A program made the position numbers and the translations under genes. From CAVSMC01 sp963798655 (GTDB lineage Bacteria; Pseudomonadota; Gammaproteobacteria; Burkholderiales; Casimicrobiaceae): a stretch of DNA of 64,000 nucleotides. The stretch lies in assembly GCA_963798655.1 (NCBI GenBank), contig CAWCUH010000012.1, forward strand, positions 248,001 through 312,000, given 5' to 3'. Under the pieces are notes generated by a model. That model saw nothing but the letters and a program-made list of their open reading frames with translations. It did not search any database and was not told the origin of the DNA. The stretch's first letter is position 1. Each line of letters starts with the position of its first letter. This document shows positions 40,481 through 48,708 of the stretch, in pieces.

Positions 40481-40590
40481 GAGGGTCAGAGTCGACGGCA
40501 GAGTGGAGGGTCAGAGTGCATGCTCGGCAGGCGTTTCACACGTCGAGCCAGCCGATCGCGTATGCACTCTGACCCTCTACTCTGACCCTC
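40481..40590. repeat. Family A nested inverted repeats (GGGTCAGAGTGCA), copy 2
   Basis: Two nested inverted pairs: an outer GAGGGTCAGAGT (40481-40492) with 40579-40590, and an inner GAGGGTCAGAGTGCAT (40506-40521) with 40562-40577. The inner arms are the same sequence as the 16-bp arms at 9635-9680. The element runs up to and into the narL stop codon, separating narXL from narK1. The tandem, nested layout is typical of bacterial interspersed mosaic (BIME-like) elements. Confidence 0.85.
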
Positions 40591-41258
40591 TACTGCTTGG
40601 CGAGGCCCTGCTCGGCGGCGTACACGGCCGCCTGCACGCGCGTCGACAGATTCAGCTTGCGCAGGATGTGCTGCACGTGGATCTTGATCGTGCTCTCGGC
40701 CACGCCGAGCTCGCGCGCGGCTTCCTTGTTGCTCGCGCCCCTCGCGATCAGCAACAGGATCTCGTGCTCGCGCGGTGACAGCGCCGGCCTGGCCGGGTCG
40801 GCGGCGCGCTGGTTCGCCGACTGCACCTCGCGGACGAGCTTGCCGGTCAACGAATCGGAGATCGCCGACTCGCCGCGGGCGACCCGCCGAAGGGCATCGA
40901 TCAGGAAATCCGCTTCGATGTTCTTCAGCAGATAGCCGGCCGCGCCCGCCTGCAGGCAGCCGACGAGGTCTTCGGCATCTTCGGAAACGGTCAGCATGAC
41001 GACGGCAGCGCGCGGAGCGGCTTCCTTCAGCGCCGGCAGCGCCTGGAGCCCGCTCAGCGTCGGCATGTTCAAGTCGAGGAGAACGACGTCGGGCTGCGTC
41101 GCGGCGGCGATGCGCGTGCCCTCGAGCGCATCGGCAGCCTCGCCGACGATCTCGACCTCGCCCTCCGCCGAAAGCAGCGCCATGATGCCGCGACGGAACA
41201 GCGTGTGATCGTCGACGACGAGCACGCGGATATGCTTGGCTGCAGTCGCCTCGCTCAC
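40590..41258 (-). CDS. narL: Nitrate/nitrite response regulator NarL
   Basis: A 222-residue transcription factor with an N-terminal receiver domain (VVDDHTLFRRG; phosphoacceptor Asp in VVLLDLNMP) and a C-terminal LuxR-type helix-turn-helix (about 155-215; LSPREHEILLLIARGASNKEAARELGVAESTIKIHVQ). The GTG start overlaps the narX stop (GTGA), with AGGAAGGG before it, so sensor and regulator are made together. It is expected to activate the downstream narK1K2GHJI operon with nitrate. The stop codon is embedded in a family A repeat. Confidence 0.95.
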   Translation of the reverse strand: MSEATAAKHIRVLVVDDHTLFRRGIMALLSAEGEVEIVGEAADALEGTRIAAATQPDVVLLDLNMPTLSGLQALPALKEAAPRAAVVMLTVSEDAEDLVGCLQAGAAGYLLKNIEADFLIDALRRVARGESAISDSLTGKLVREVQSANQRAADPARPALSPREHEILLLIARGASNKEAARELGVAESTIKIHVQHILRKLNLSTRVQAAVYAAEQGLAKQ

Positions 41259-43168
41259 GTGCCCTTCCTCTCGGCCACCGGCACGTCGAGCACGATCTCG
41301 GTGCCTTCGCCGGGCTGCGAGCGCACATGCAGGCGCCCGCCGGCGCGTGCGGCGCGCTCGCTCATGATGCGCAGCCCGACGTGGTCGTCGAGATGTTCGA
41401 CATGCGCCGGATCGAATCCCTTGCCGTCGTCGCGAACGCTGACGCGGTACTCGGGTCCGCAGTCGAGCGTCACGACGACCTTCGAGCACGCCGCGTGCTT
41501 GCGCGCATTGGACAGCGCCTCGTGCACGACGTGCAGCAGTTGCAGCTGGCGGTCGGGCGCGAGGTTGACGCCGGTCCCCGTGACGACGAGCTCTGCGGGT
41601 GTGCCGTTGCGCCGCTCGAACGTCGAAAGCATCGCGCGAAGCGCGCCTTTCAAATCGGCCGGCGGCAGCCGCGTGCGGTAATGGGTGAGCAGCTCGCGCA
41701 CATCGCCGTAGCATTCCTGCACGCCGACGTGGATGTCGGCGAGCGTAGTCTCGGCGCGAGCGGTGTCTTGCTTGCGCAGTGCGCCGTCGAGCATCTGCAC
41801 CTGCAGGTTGATATAGGCGAGCGATTGCGCGATCGAATCGTGCAGCTCCTGCGCGAGCAGGTTGCGCTCGTCCGCGATCGCCACCTCCTTCTCGAGCGCG
41901 CCGAGCCGCGCGTTCTCGAGCGCGGCGCCCAGATGCTGGCACAGCGAATCGAGCAGGTTCCGCTCGTCGTCGCCGACGCTGCGCGCGTCGTCGAAGAACA
42001 GATTGAAGACGCCGAGCACCTGGCCGTGCGCCTCGATCGGCGTCGCGAACGCCGTCAGGTAACCGGCGTCGCGGCAATGCGTGAGCCCGGGCGCCGGCGC
42101 GCGGGCGTCGTGAAGCTGGATGACGGTGCGACCGCTCGCGGCCGCACGGCCGCAGCCGCATTCGCCGACGCGAACGCACTGCTCGCGGTCGAGCAAACTT
42201 TGCGGCACGCCGCGTGTCGCGTAGAAAACGAGATTGCCTTCGGTGGTGGTGAGGCGCACGCCGCCGCTCGCCGCGCCGAACGCCTGCTGCACGCGCTCGA
42301 TGAAGCCTTCGCACATGTCGCCACGACTGTGCGGCACATTGAGGAACGCCGCCATGTCGTAGAGGGTCGACAGCCGCGCCGTGCGCTCGGCGAGCGTGCG
42401 CGTCTTCTCCTCGACGCGGCTTTCGAGCGTCTGATAGAGCGCCTGCAGCCGCTCGGCCATCACATTGAAACCGGCGGTCACCTGCCCGAACTCGTCGCTG
42501 CTCTCGACCGGCACGCGAACGCTCAAGTCGCCGCTCGCCATCCGCTCGATCCCTTCGTGCACGCGCGTGAGCGGCCGGATCACCAGCAGGAACGACAGAT
42601 ACATCAACGCGACCGTGCCGGCGATCGCGAGCGGCACGAGCGCGAGCTGCGCCGAGCGAAGCAGCGCCGTCGTGCGCGCGATGTCTTCTTCGATCGTCGC
42701 AACGAGCCGATTCACGCGATCGACGAAGCGCTCGACGATCACGCGCGGCGGCGCGGCGCCGCCGCTCGACGAGGCGACGAGCGCGGAGGCGAGCTCGCTC
42801 CACTGCTTGTCGAGCTCGCTCATCTGGCGCGCCACTTCCGCCGATGCCGGCAGGAACAGCGGGCGCGCCGGGTCGCCGGCGCGAAGCGTCGCGAGCACCG
42901 CGCTGAAGTTGGCGACGCTCGCACGAATCTCGCCGGCGTTGCGCAGGTGCGTGTCGACGCCGTCCTCGGTCGCGAGATAGGCGAGCCGCCATGCGCGCAT
43001 GCGCAGGCTGCCGGCGTCGTTGATCGCAGCAGCGCTGCCTTCGAGCTTCCACGAAACGAGCAGCGTCAGGCCGATCGAGGACAGCGCGATCAGCATGAAG
43101 GCGATCAGCGTGACGACAAGCTTCGTCGACAGTTTTCGTGCACCGACGGCTCGCAGGGCGGGCGACAC
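41255..43168 (-). CDS. narX: Nitrate/nitrite sensor histidine kinase NarX
   Basis: Inner-membrane sensor of about 637 residues. TM1 (about 15-38) is followed by the periplasmic P-box NDAGSLRMRAWRL that binds nitrate, then TM2 (about 165-190), HAMP, a GAF-like central module with the cysteine cluster CVRVGECGCG (about 330), the HisKA_3 box ELHDSIAQS (His near 442) and the ATPase domain (EALSNARKHA, DDGKGFDP). There is no ATG near the start: GTG 43168 is used because it begins just before TM1 and lies downstream of a likely FNR-type site; TTG 43195 is an alternative. It overlaps narL by four bases. Confidence 0.92.
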   Translation of the reverse strand: MSPALRAVGARKLSTKLVVTLIAFMLIALSSIGLTLLVSWKLEGSAAAINDAGSLRMRAWRLAYLATEDGVDTHLRNAGEIRASVANFSAVLATLRAGDPARPLFLPASAEVARQMSELDKQWSELASALVASSSGGAAPPRVIVERFVDRVNRLVATIEEDIARTTALLRSAQLALVPLAIAGTVALMYLSFLLVIRPLTRVHEGIERMASGDLSVRVPVESSDEFGQVTAGFNVMAERLQALYQTLESRVEEKTRTLAERTARLSTLYDMAAFLNVPHSRGDMCEGFIERVQQAFGAASGGVRLTTTEGNLVFYATRGVPQSLLDREQCVRVGECGCGRAAASGRTVIQLHDARAPAPGLTHCRDAGYLTAFATPIEAHGQVLGVFNLFFDDARSVGDDERNLLDSLCQHLGAALENARLGALEKEVAIADERNLLAQELHDSIAQSLAYINLQVQMLDGALRKQDTARAETTLADIHVGVQECYGDVRELLTHYRTRLPPADLKGALRAMLSTFERRNGTPAELVVTGTGVNLAPDRQLQLLHVVHEALSNARKHAACSKVVVTLDCGPEYRVSVRDDGKGFDPAHVEHLDDHVGLRIMSERAARAGGRLHVRSQPGEGTEIVLDVPVAERKGT

Positions 43169-43202
43169 CCTGCGAGGATCGGGGAACTCCCGCAAAATGG
43201 GT

Positions 43203-43216
43203 TTGACCTCCGTCAA
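43203..43216. promoter_or_regulatory. FNR/Anr/Dnr-like palindrome upstream of narX
   Basis: TTGAC-CTCC-GTCAA is a perfect inverted repeat with the spacing of the FNR consensus TTGAT-N4-ATCAA, differing only in the fifth base of each half. It lies between the divergent narX and 3-hydroxybutyrate dehydrogenase genes. Anaerobic or nitric-oxide control of narX is the natural reading. It overlaps a GGAGG that could otherwise serve a TTG start of narX. Confidence 0.55.
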
Positions 43217-43333
43217 CGCGACGCCGACGGGCGCCGGGCAGCGGCGTCCCGTAAGGTGCGCGCCGCGAATCGGACTAAGCTCGCGATCGGGGGCACGCGC
43301 CTTTGCTCGTCCAGCATCGATCGGGAGCCTTTC

Positions 43334-44116
43334 ATGCTCAAAGGAAAGACCGCGCTCGTCACCGGCTCGACCAGCGGCATCGGCCTCGGAATCGCAACCG
43401 CGCTCGCCTCGCAGGGTGCGAACGTCATCCTGAACGGCTTCGGCGAGGCGGCGGCGATCGACGCTCTGATCGCGAAGCTCGCAAGCGAGCACGGCGTGCG
43501 CGTCCGCCATGACGGCGCCGATCTGACCGACGCTGCCGCGATCGAAGCGATGATGGCGCGCGCGCTCGACACGTTCGGCGCCGTCGACATCCTCGTGAAC
43601 AACGCCGGCATCCAGCACGTCGCGCCGATCGAGGAGTTCCCGGTCGCGAAGTGGAACCAGATCATCGCGCTCAACCTGACGGCGTCGTTCCACACGATCC
43701 GTCTCGCGATCCCGGCCATGAAGGCGCGCACATGGGGCCGCATCGTCAACATCGCGTCGGCGCACGCGCTCGTCGCGAGCCCGTTCAAGTCGGCGTACGT
43801 CGCGGCGAAGCACGGCATCGCCGGGCTTACCAAGACCGTCGCGCTGGAAGTCGCCACGCACGGCATCACGATGAACGCGATCTGCCCCGGCTATGTCTGG
43901 ACGCCGCTGGTCGAGAAGCAGATCCCCGACACGGCGAAGGCGCGCAGCCTCACCGAAGAACAGGTGATCAACGACGTGCTGCTGCACGCGCAACCGACGA
44001 AGAAGTTCGTCCAGGTCGACGAGGTCGCCGCGCTGACGCTGTTCCTAGCGAGCGACGCGGCGTCGTCGATCACCGGCTCGCTGCTGCCGATCGACGGCGG
44101 CTGGACGGCGCAATAA
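43334..44116 (+). CDS. bdhA: 3-hydroxybutyrate dehydrogenase (SDR family)
   Basis: A 260-residue NAD-dependent short-chain dehydrogenase interconverting D-3-hydroxybutyrate and acetoacetate, part of polyhydroxybutyrate turnover. The cofactor motif TGSTSGIG (about 10), NNAGIQHV (about 90), catalytic Ser in NIASAHALVAS and YVAAK (Tyr/Lys) are present, with CPGYVWTPLVEKQIPD and the usual C-terminus SLLPIDGGWTAQ. GGGAG precedes the ATG. It is followed by a patatin-like gene, a pairing common in PHB-making betaproteobacteria, and is divergent from narX. Confidence 0.93.
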   Translation: MLKGKTALVTGSTSGIGLGIATALASQGANVILNGFGEAAAIDALIAKLASEHGVRVRHDGADLTDAAAIEAMMARALDTFGAVDILVNNAGIQHVAPIEEFPVAKWNQIIALNLTASFHTIRLAIPAMKARTWGRIVNIASAHALVASPFKSAYVAAKHGIAGLTKTVALEVATHGITMNAICPGYVWTPLVEKQIPDTAKARSLTEEQVINDVLLHAQPTKKFVQVDEVAALTLFLASDAASSITGSLLPIDGGWTAQ

Positions 44117-44144
44117 CGATCCGCTCGCGAGCGCAGACGTGGCG

Positions 44145-45345
44145 ATGGCGACGACGAAACGGAGCGAAGCGAAACGGCACGGCGAAAGCCGCGCTGCCGG
44201 GGCAAGTCGTGCTCGTGCTGCAAGGCGGCGGGGCGCTCGGCGCCTATCAGGTCGGCGTGTACGAGGCGCTGCACGAGGCGGGCGTCGAGCCGGACTGGGT
44301 GATCGGCACGTCGATCGGCGCGATCAACGCCGCGATCATCGCCGGCAATGCTCCGGCCGATCGCATCGAGCGGCTGCGCGAGTTCTGGACGCGCGTCGAG
44401 CAGCGGTCCGGCGCCGACCTCGTCCCCGCGTGGAACGGCTTCGCCAATGGATTCGCCAACATGCCGGCGAACTGGGCAACGCTGTCGCAGGGCATTCCCG
44501 CGTTCTTCGCGCCGAATCCCTACGCGTGGTTCGGCCTGCACACGGCGCTCGGCGTCGAGCATGCCGCGTACTACTCGACGACGCCGCTGCGCGAAACGCT
44601 CGCCGAGCTCGTCGATTGCGACCTTCTCGGCCGCCGGGAGACGCGGCTCACCGTGGGCGCCGTCAACGTGCGCAACGGCGAGATGCGCTACTTCGACAGC
44701 CGCGAACAGGCGCTCGGCGTCGACCACGTTCTCGCCTCCGGCGCGCTGCCGCCGGCGTTCCCCGCCGTGCGCATCGAAGGCGATCCGTACTGGGACGGCG
44801 GCATCTATTCGAACACACCCATCGAGGCGGTGCTCGACGACCATCCGCGGCGCAACTCGCTGATCTTCACCGTGCACATGTGGAACCCCGAAGGGACCGA
44901 GCCCGAATCGCTGTGGCAGGTGATGGGACGCCAGAAGGACATCCAGTTCGCGAGCCGCGCGCGCAGCCACATCGCGCGGCAGAAACAGATCCACCACCTG
45001 CGCCATGTGATCCGCGAGCTCGCCAGGCACATCCCGGACGCTCGGCGCGACGGCGCGGCCGTGAAGGACCTCGCCGCGTGGGGTTGCGGCACGGTGATGC
45101 ACATTGCGCGGCTGGTCGCGCCGCCGATCGACGGCGAAGATCAGACGAAGGACATCGACTTCACGCCGTCGGGCATCCGCGCACGCTGGAGTGCCGGCTA
45201 CGCCGACACGCGCCGCATCCTCGCGCGCGCGCCGTGGTCGAAGCCGATCGATCCGATCGAGGGCATCGTGATCCACGACGCCGCACCCGCGGCCGCGACC
45301 AGGATCGCCGCGGGCGTCGACGGCTTCGCCGGCAGGACCCGTTAG
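44145..45345 (+). CDS. Patatin-like phospholipase with DUF3734 tail (start region frameshifted)
   Basis: A serine hydrolase of about 399 residues. The oxyanion motif QGGGALGAYQ, nucleophile motif GTSIG (about 45) and DGG of the Ser-Asp dyad (WDGGIYSN) are all present; the C-terminal part matches DUF3734. The catalytic frame has no ATG or other good start codon upstream. An ATG at 44145 (MATTKRSEAK) runs in another frame and joins perfectly if one base is removed at 44177-44178, where an Arg codon reads CGGC; this is the same wobble doubling seen in the nar genes. It lies 28 bases after bdhA, and hydrolysis of PHB-granule or membrane lipids is possible. Confidence 0.85.
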
Positions 45346-45419
45346 CCGCCGCTGCCGCACACCGCTCGTGTTCACGCGCCGGCTGGGAGACGTTCACGGC
45401 CGCACGCTAGTATTCGCGC

Positions 45420-46187
45420 ATGCGCAAGGTGGGCAGTCTTTTCTACGATACCGGGACACACCGGCTCGGCGCCGCTCTCCGAGGACATCTTCTGCTGTTC
45501 GACCGGCGTGAGCCGCCGGGCTATCCGGCGGCGGCCGGCGCTCGACTGCTGGTGCTCTTCGTGGTGCTCGAGCTCATCGTCGGGCCGCGAGGGCACGGTC
45601 TCGCGTGGCTGGGACTGTCCGCGCCCGCGTCGCTGCGCGTGCCGCTGCTGCTCGCGACATCGCTCGTGGCCATCCGGCTCTTCGCGAGAATGCCGCTCGC
45701 CGACGTCGGCTTTGTCGCATGGCGCAACTGGACGCCGACCGAGAAGCTGTATTTCGTGCAGGTCGTGCTGCTCGCGAACGTGGCGTTCGCGCTCGCGTAT
45801 GCCGGACAACTCGAAGCCCTGCGGCAACGTCGCGACCTGTGGCCGGCTGCGGCGCCGATCGCCGCGCTCGAATTTCTCTGGGGTTTCTATCAGGAGCTCC
45901 TCTACCGGGGCATCCTTCAGACCGAGCTCACGAGGCGGTTCGGCAACGTCGCCGGGCCGCTGATTGCAAACGCGGCCTTTGCTTTCGGTCCGCTGCATTT
46001 CTACCACTTCGATACGGCGACGTCATCGTTGTCCCGGGCAATGATCTTCGCCGCGATCTTTTGCATCGGCCTCCTGTTCTCCTTCATCTTCCAGCGGACG
46101 CGCAACCTGTGGCTCGTCGGCACGTTTCACGGCATCGGCAACGCGTACATCAACGGCGCGGCGACGCTAACCCATTCGCTATCGTGA
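45420..46187 (+). CDS. CPBP-family intramembrane protein (CAAX protease-like)
   Basis: A 255-residue membrane protein with about six or seven helices and the three Abi/CPBP motifs: YQELLYRG (motif 1), FGPLHF (motif 2) and FHGIGN (motif 3). Motif 1 is normally EExxxR; here the first Glu is Gln, so metalloprotease activity is uncertain while the second Glu, Arg and His residues are kept. The family cleaves membrane-anchored peptides and is often linked to bacteriocin immunity; nothing of that sort is nearby. The start is the only early ATG. Confidence 0.82.
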   Translation: MRKVGSLFYDTGTHRLGAALRGHLLLFDRREPPGYPAAAGARLLVLFVVLELIVGPRGHGLAWLGLSAPASLRVPLLLATSLVAIRLFARMPLADVGFVAWRNWTPTEKLYFVQVVLLANVAFALAYAGQLEALRQRRDLWPAAAPIAALEFLWGFYQELLYRGILQTELTRRFGNVAGPLIANAAFAFGPLHFYHFDTATSSLSRAMIFAAIFCIGLLFSFIFQRTRNLWLVGTFHGIGNAYINGAATLTHSLS

Positions 46188-46229
46188 ATCATCCGACGTG
46201 GCGCCGCGGTCGGCGGATGCGCGGGCGCG

Positions 46230-47177
46230 CTAAGTGACGACGTTGCGCGGCGCGCCGGCGGCGAACGCCTCGATGTTGTCGACGAGCTGATCGGCGAGCG
46301 CCTGCTGCGCGTCGCGGCTCGCCCACGCGACGTGCGGCGTCAGGATGAAGTTCGGCAGCCGCAGCGCGAGCAGCGGATTCGGCTCGCGCGGCGGCTCCTC
46401 GGTCAGCACGTCGAAGCCGGCACCGCCGATGCGCGCCGCGATCAACGCCTCGGCGAGCGCCGCCTCGTCGACGAGGCCTCCGCGTGCCGTGTTGATCAGC
46501 ATCGCACCCGGTTTCATTCGTGCGAGCTCCGCGCGGCCGATCATGTTGCGCGTCTCGTTCGTCAACGGCACGTGCAGCGTGATCACATCGGCCTGCGCGA
46601 GGACGTCTTCGACGGACATGAACTCGACGCCGGGGCTCGGCGGGGCGACCGGATCGAATGCGACGACGCGCATGCCGAACGCGATGGCGAGCCGTGCGAC
46701 CGAGCGCCCGAGCGCGCCGAATCCGACGATGCCGAGCGTGCTGCCGGCGAGGTCGCCGATCGGATGGGTGCGCAGGCAGAACGACGTCGCCTGTTGCCAT
46801 CGTCCCGCTTCGACGTCGGCGCGATAGGCGATCAGGTTGCGCTTGAGCGCGAGCATCAACGCGAACACGTGCTCGGGCACCGACGCGGTCGCGTAGTTGC
46901 GGATGTTGGACACGACGATGCCGCGCGCAAGACACGCGTCGACGTCGACGATGTCGCAGCCGGTCGCTGCGACGGCGATCATCCGCAGCGACGGCAGCTG
47001 CGCGATCTGGTCGGCACGGATGCAGATCTTGTTCGTCACGGCGATCGTCGCGTCGGCGAGCCGCTCGACGACTTCGCCGGCGGCCGTCGTCGCGTGGTCG
47101 CGCCACGCATGCTCGAACGCCGGCGCGCGGATCGTCGCGTCGAGGCTGTCGCGATCGAGAAAGACGATGGATTGCAT
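46230..47177 (-). CDS. D-2-hydroxyacid dehydrogenase (glycerate/hydroxypyruvate type)
   Basis: A 315-residue NAD(P)-dependent oxidoreductase. The nucleotide-binding loop GIVGFGALGRSVA (about 148), catalytic Arg in NTARGGLVDE (about 233), Glu in LTEEPP (about 262) and His in TPHVAW (about 285) are the family's working residues. The overall text is closest to hydroxypyruvate/glycerate dehydrogenases (GCDIVDVDACLARGI, YATASVPEHVFA). It lies alone between convergent and divergent neighbours. Confidence 0.88.
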   Translation of the reverse strand: MQSIVFLDRDSLDATIRAPAFEHAWRDHATTAAGEVVERLADATIAVTNKICIRADQIAQLPSLRMIAVAATGCDIVDVDACLARGIVVSNIRNYATASVPEHVFALMLALKRNLIAYRADVEAGRWQQATSFCLRTHPIGDLAGSTLGIVGFGALGRSVARLAIAFGMRVVAFDPVAPPSPGVEFMSVEDVLAQADVITLHVPLTNETRNMIGRAELARMKPGAMLINTARGGLVDEAALAEALIAARIGGAGFDVLTEEPPREPNPLLALRLPNFILTPHVAWASRDAQQALADQLVDNIEAFAAGAPRNVVT

Positions 47178-47460
47178 GCGGGATCGCCGAAACGAGACGC
47201 TATTTTGGCACGGGTACCGTTACGAAATGCGCCGAGGCCCGAGCATGCGGCGACGTCCCGCGATGCCGCGCCGCGTCACGCGCCGACGCTTGCGCGGCAG
47301 CAGGGGCCTTGGCGAGACGGCCGAATGACGCGAGTGAGCAAGCGTTTCGCGGGGCATTGACCGCCAAAGGGCGGTTCGACGAGTGACGCAACCCGACCTC
47401 GGCGCTCCCGCACGTTTCTTGCATGAGCTTCCGAACATTGCGCAAAGCGATAGAACGGCC

Positions 47461-48636
47461 ATGCATGCTGGAAATCGTCCGCCGCGCCCACGCGCGCGCA
47501 TAGCGACGATCGCGCTGCTCGCGCTCGCGACCGTTCTCGCATCGGTCGCGCACGCCGAGGACGGCGTCACCGACGGCGCGATCCTGATCGGCCAGAGCGC
47601 CGGGTTCACCGGCCAGGTCGCCGCGCAGGTGAAGGAGATGACCGCCGGCGCCAAAGCCTGCTTCGACTACGTGAACAAGCGCGGCGGCGTGCACGGCCGC
47701 AGCATCGTGCTGAAGTCGCTCGACGACGGCTACGACGCGAAGCGCGCCGCGGCCAATGCGCGCACGTTGATCACCGACCAGAAAGTGTTCGCGCTCGCCC
47801 TCGCGCGCGGCACGCCGACGTCCGAGGCGATCGTTCCCGTCGTCAACCAATACAAGGTACCACTGATCGGCCTCGGCACCGGCTCGCAATCGCTGTTCGA
47901 GCCGCCGAACCGCTACGTGTTCAACGTACGCGCGAAGTACCGCAACGAGGCGGTCCGCGTCATCGAGCATCTGGTGACGATGCGCGCAACCCGCATTGCG
48001 CTGCTCTACCAGAACAACGCGTTCGGCAAGGACGGTCTCGCCGGATACGAGAAGGGATTGCGCGACAACAATCTGAAAGCGATCGCCGTGGTAGCTCTCG
48101 ACGCCGCGCAGCCGGCGAAGGACGTGGCCAAGGCCGTGGAAACCATCGCCGCTGTCGACCCGCAGGCGGTTGCGATCGTCGGACCGCTCAAGCCGACCGC
48201 CGAGTTCATCCGCGCGATGAAGGCAAAGGGCGTGTTCGCGCAGTATCTGGCGTTGTCGAACCTGAGCGCCGACGCATTCATCAGCGAGCTGGGCGACGCC
48301 GCGCACGGCGTGGTCGTCACGCAAGTCGTGCCGTATCCATGGAACGTCGGGACGCCGCTCGCCAAGGAATTGCACGACGCGCTGCGCGAGAGCACCGGCG
48401 CCGAGCCGGTCGTCTCGTACGCGGCGATGGAAGGCTACATCTACGCGAAGGTAGTCGTCGAAGGGCTGCGCCAGGCGGGGCCGCATCCGACGCGCGAAAG
48501 CTTCATCCGCGCGCTCGAGGGCTTCCGCAACTACGATCTCGGCGGCTTCGCGGTGAAATACGGACCGAAGAACCGCGACGGCTCCGAGTACATCGACATC
48601 ACGATGATCGGCCGCGACAAGACGTTCCGCCGGTAG
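47461..48636 (+). CDS. ABC-type substrate-binding protein (Leu/Ile/Val-binding family)
   Basis: A 391-residue periplasmic receptor. The chosen ATG starts a Sec signal peptide with an Arg-rich front, hydrophobic core (ATIALLALATVLASV) and cleavage after AHA-E. The mature part begins GVTDGAILIGQSAGFTG and continues with the type I fold (LALARGTPTSEAIVP, LYQNNAFGKDGLAGYEKG). The upstream in-frame segment from 47383 looks non-coding. No transporter genes flank it, as with the other binding protein at 10266-11411. The 283 bp before it contain no recognised element. Confidence 0.87.
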   Translation: MHAGNRPPRPRARIATIALLALATVLASVAHAEDGVTDGAILIGQSAGFTGQVAAQVKEMTAGAKACFDYVNKRGGVHGRSIVLKSLDDGYDAKRAAANARTLITDQKVFALALARGTPTSEAIVPVVNQYKVPLIGLGTGSQSLFEPPNRYVFNVRAKYRNEAVRVIEHLVTMRATRIALLYQNNAFGKDGLAGYEKGLRDNNLKAIAVVALDAAQPAKDVAKAVETIAAVDPQAVAIVGPLKPTAEFIRAMKAKGVFAQYLALSNLSADAFISELGDAAHGVVVTQVVPYPWNVGTPLAKELHDALRESTGAEPVVSYAAMEGYIYAKVVVEGLRQAGPHPTRESFIRALEGFRNYDLGGFAVKYGPKNRDGSEYIDITMIGRDKTFRR

Positions 48637-48708
48637 CAAGCGGCCGCGTTCGACATCCGCGACGACGTCCGCACGTGCGGTGCGGCGGCGATCGACGCAA
48701 CCGGATTG

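Noticed and set aside
41327..44116. Plus-strand open frame of 929 codons covering narX antisense and bdhA
   Set aside because: Only the last 260 codons (bdhA) are real; the rest is the complement of narX and lacks a start signal of its own.
44139..45410. Plus-strand open frame of 423 codons overlapping the patatin gene in another frame
   Set aside because: Only its first ten or so codons look real, as the misplaced N-terminus of the patatin gene; beyond the frameshift the product is Arg/Ala-rich nonsense.
48660..48700. CCGCACGTGCGG palindrome between the binding-protein gene and ndvB
   Set aside because: A short palindrome without loop or T-run in GC-rich DNA; chance is a sufficient explanation.
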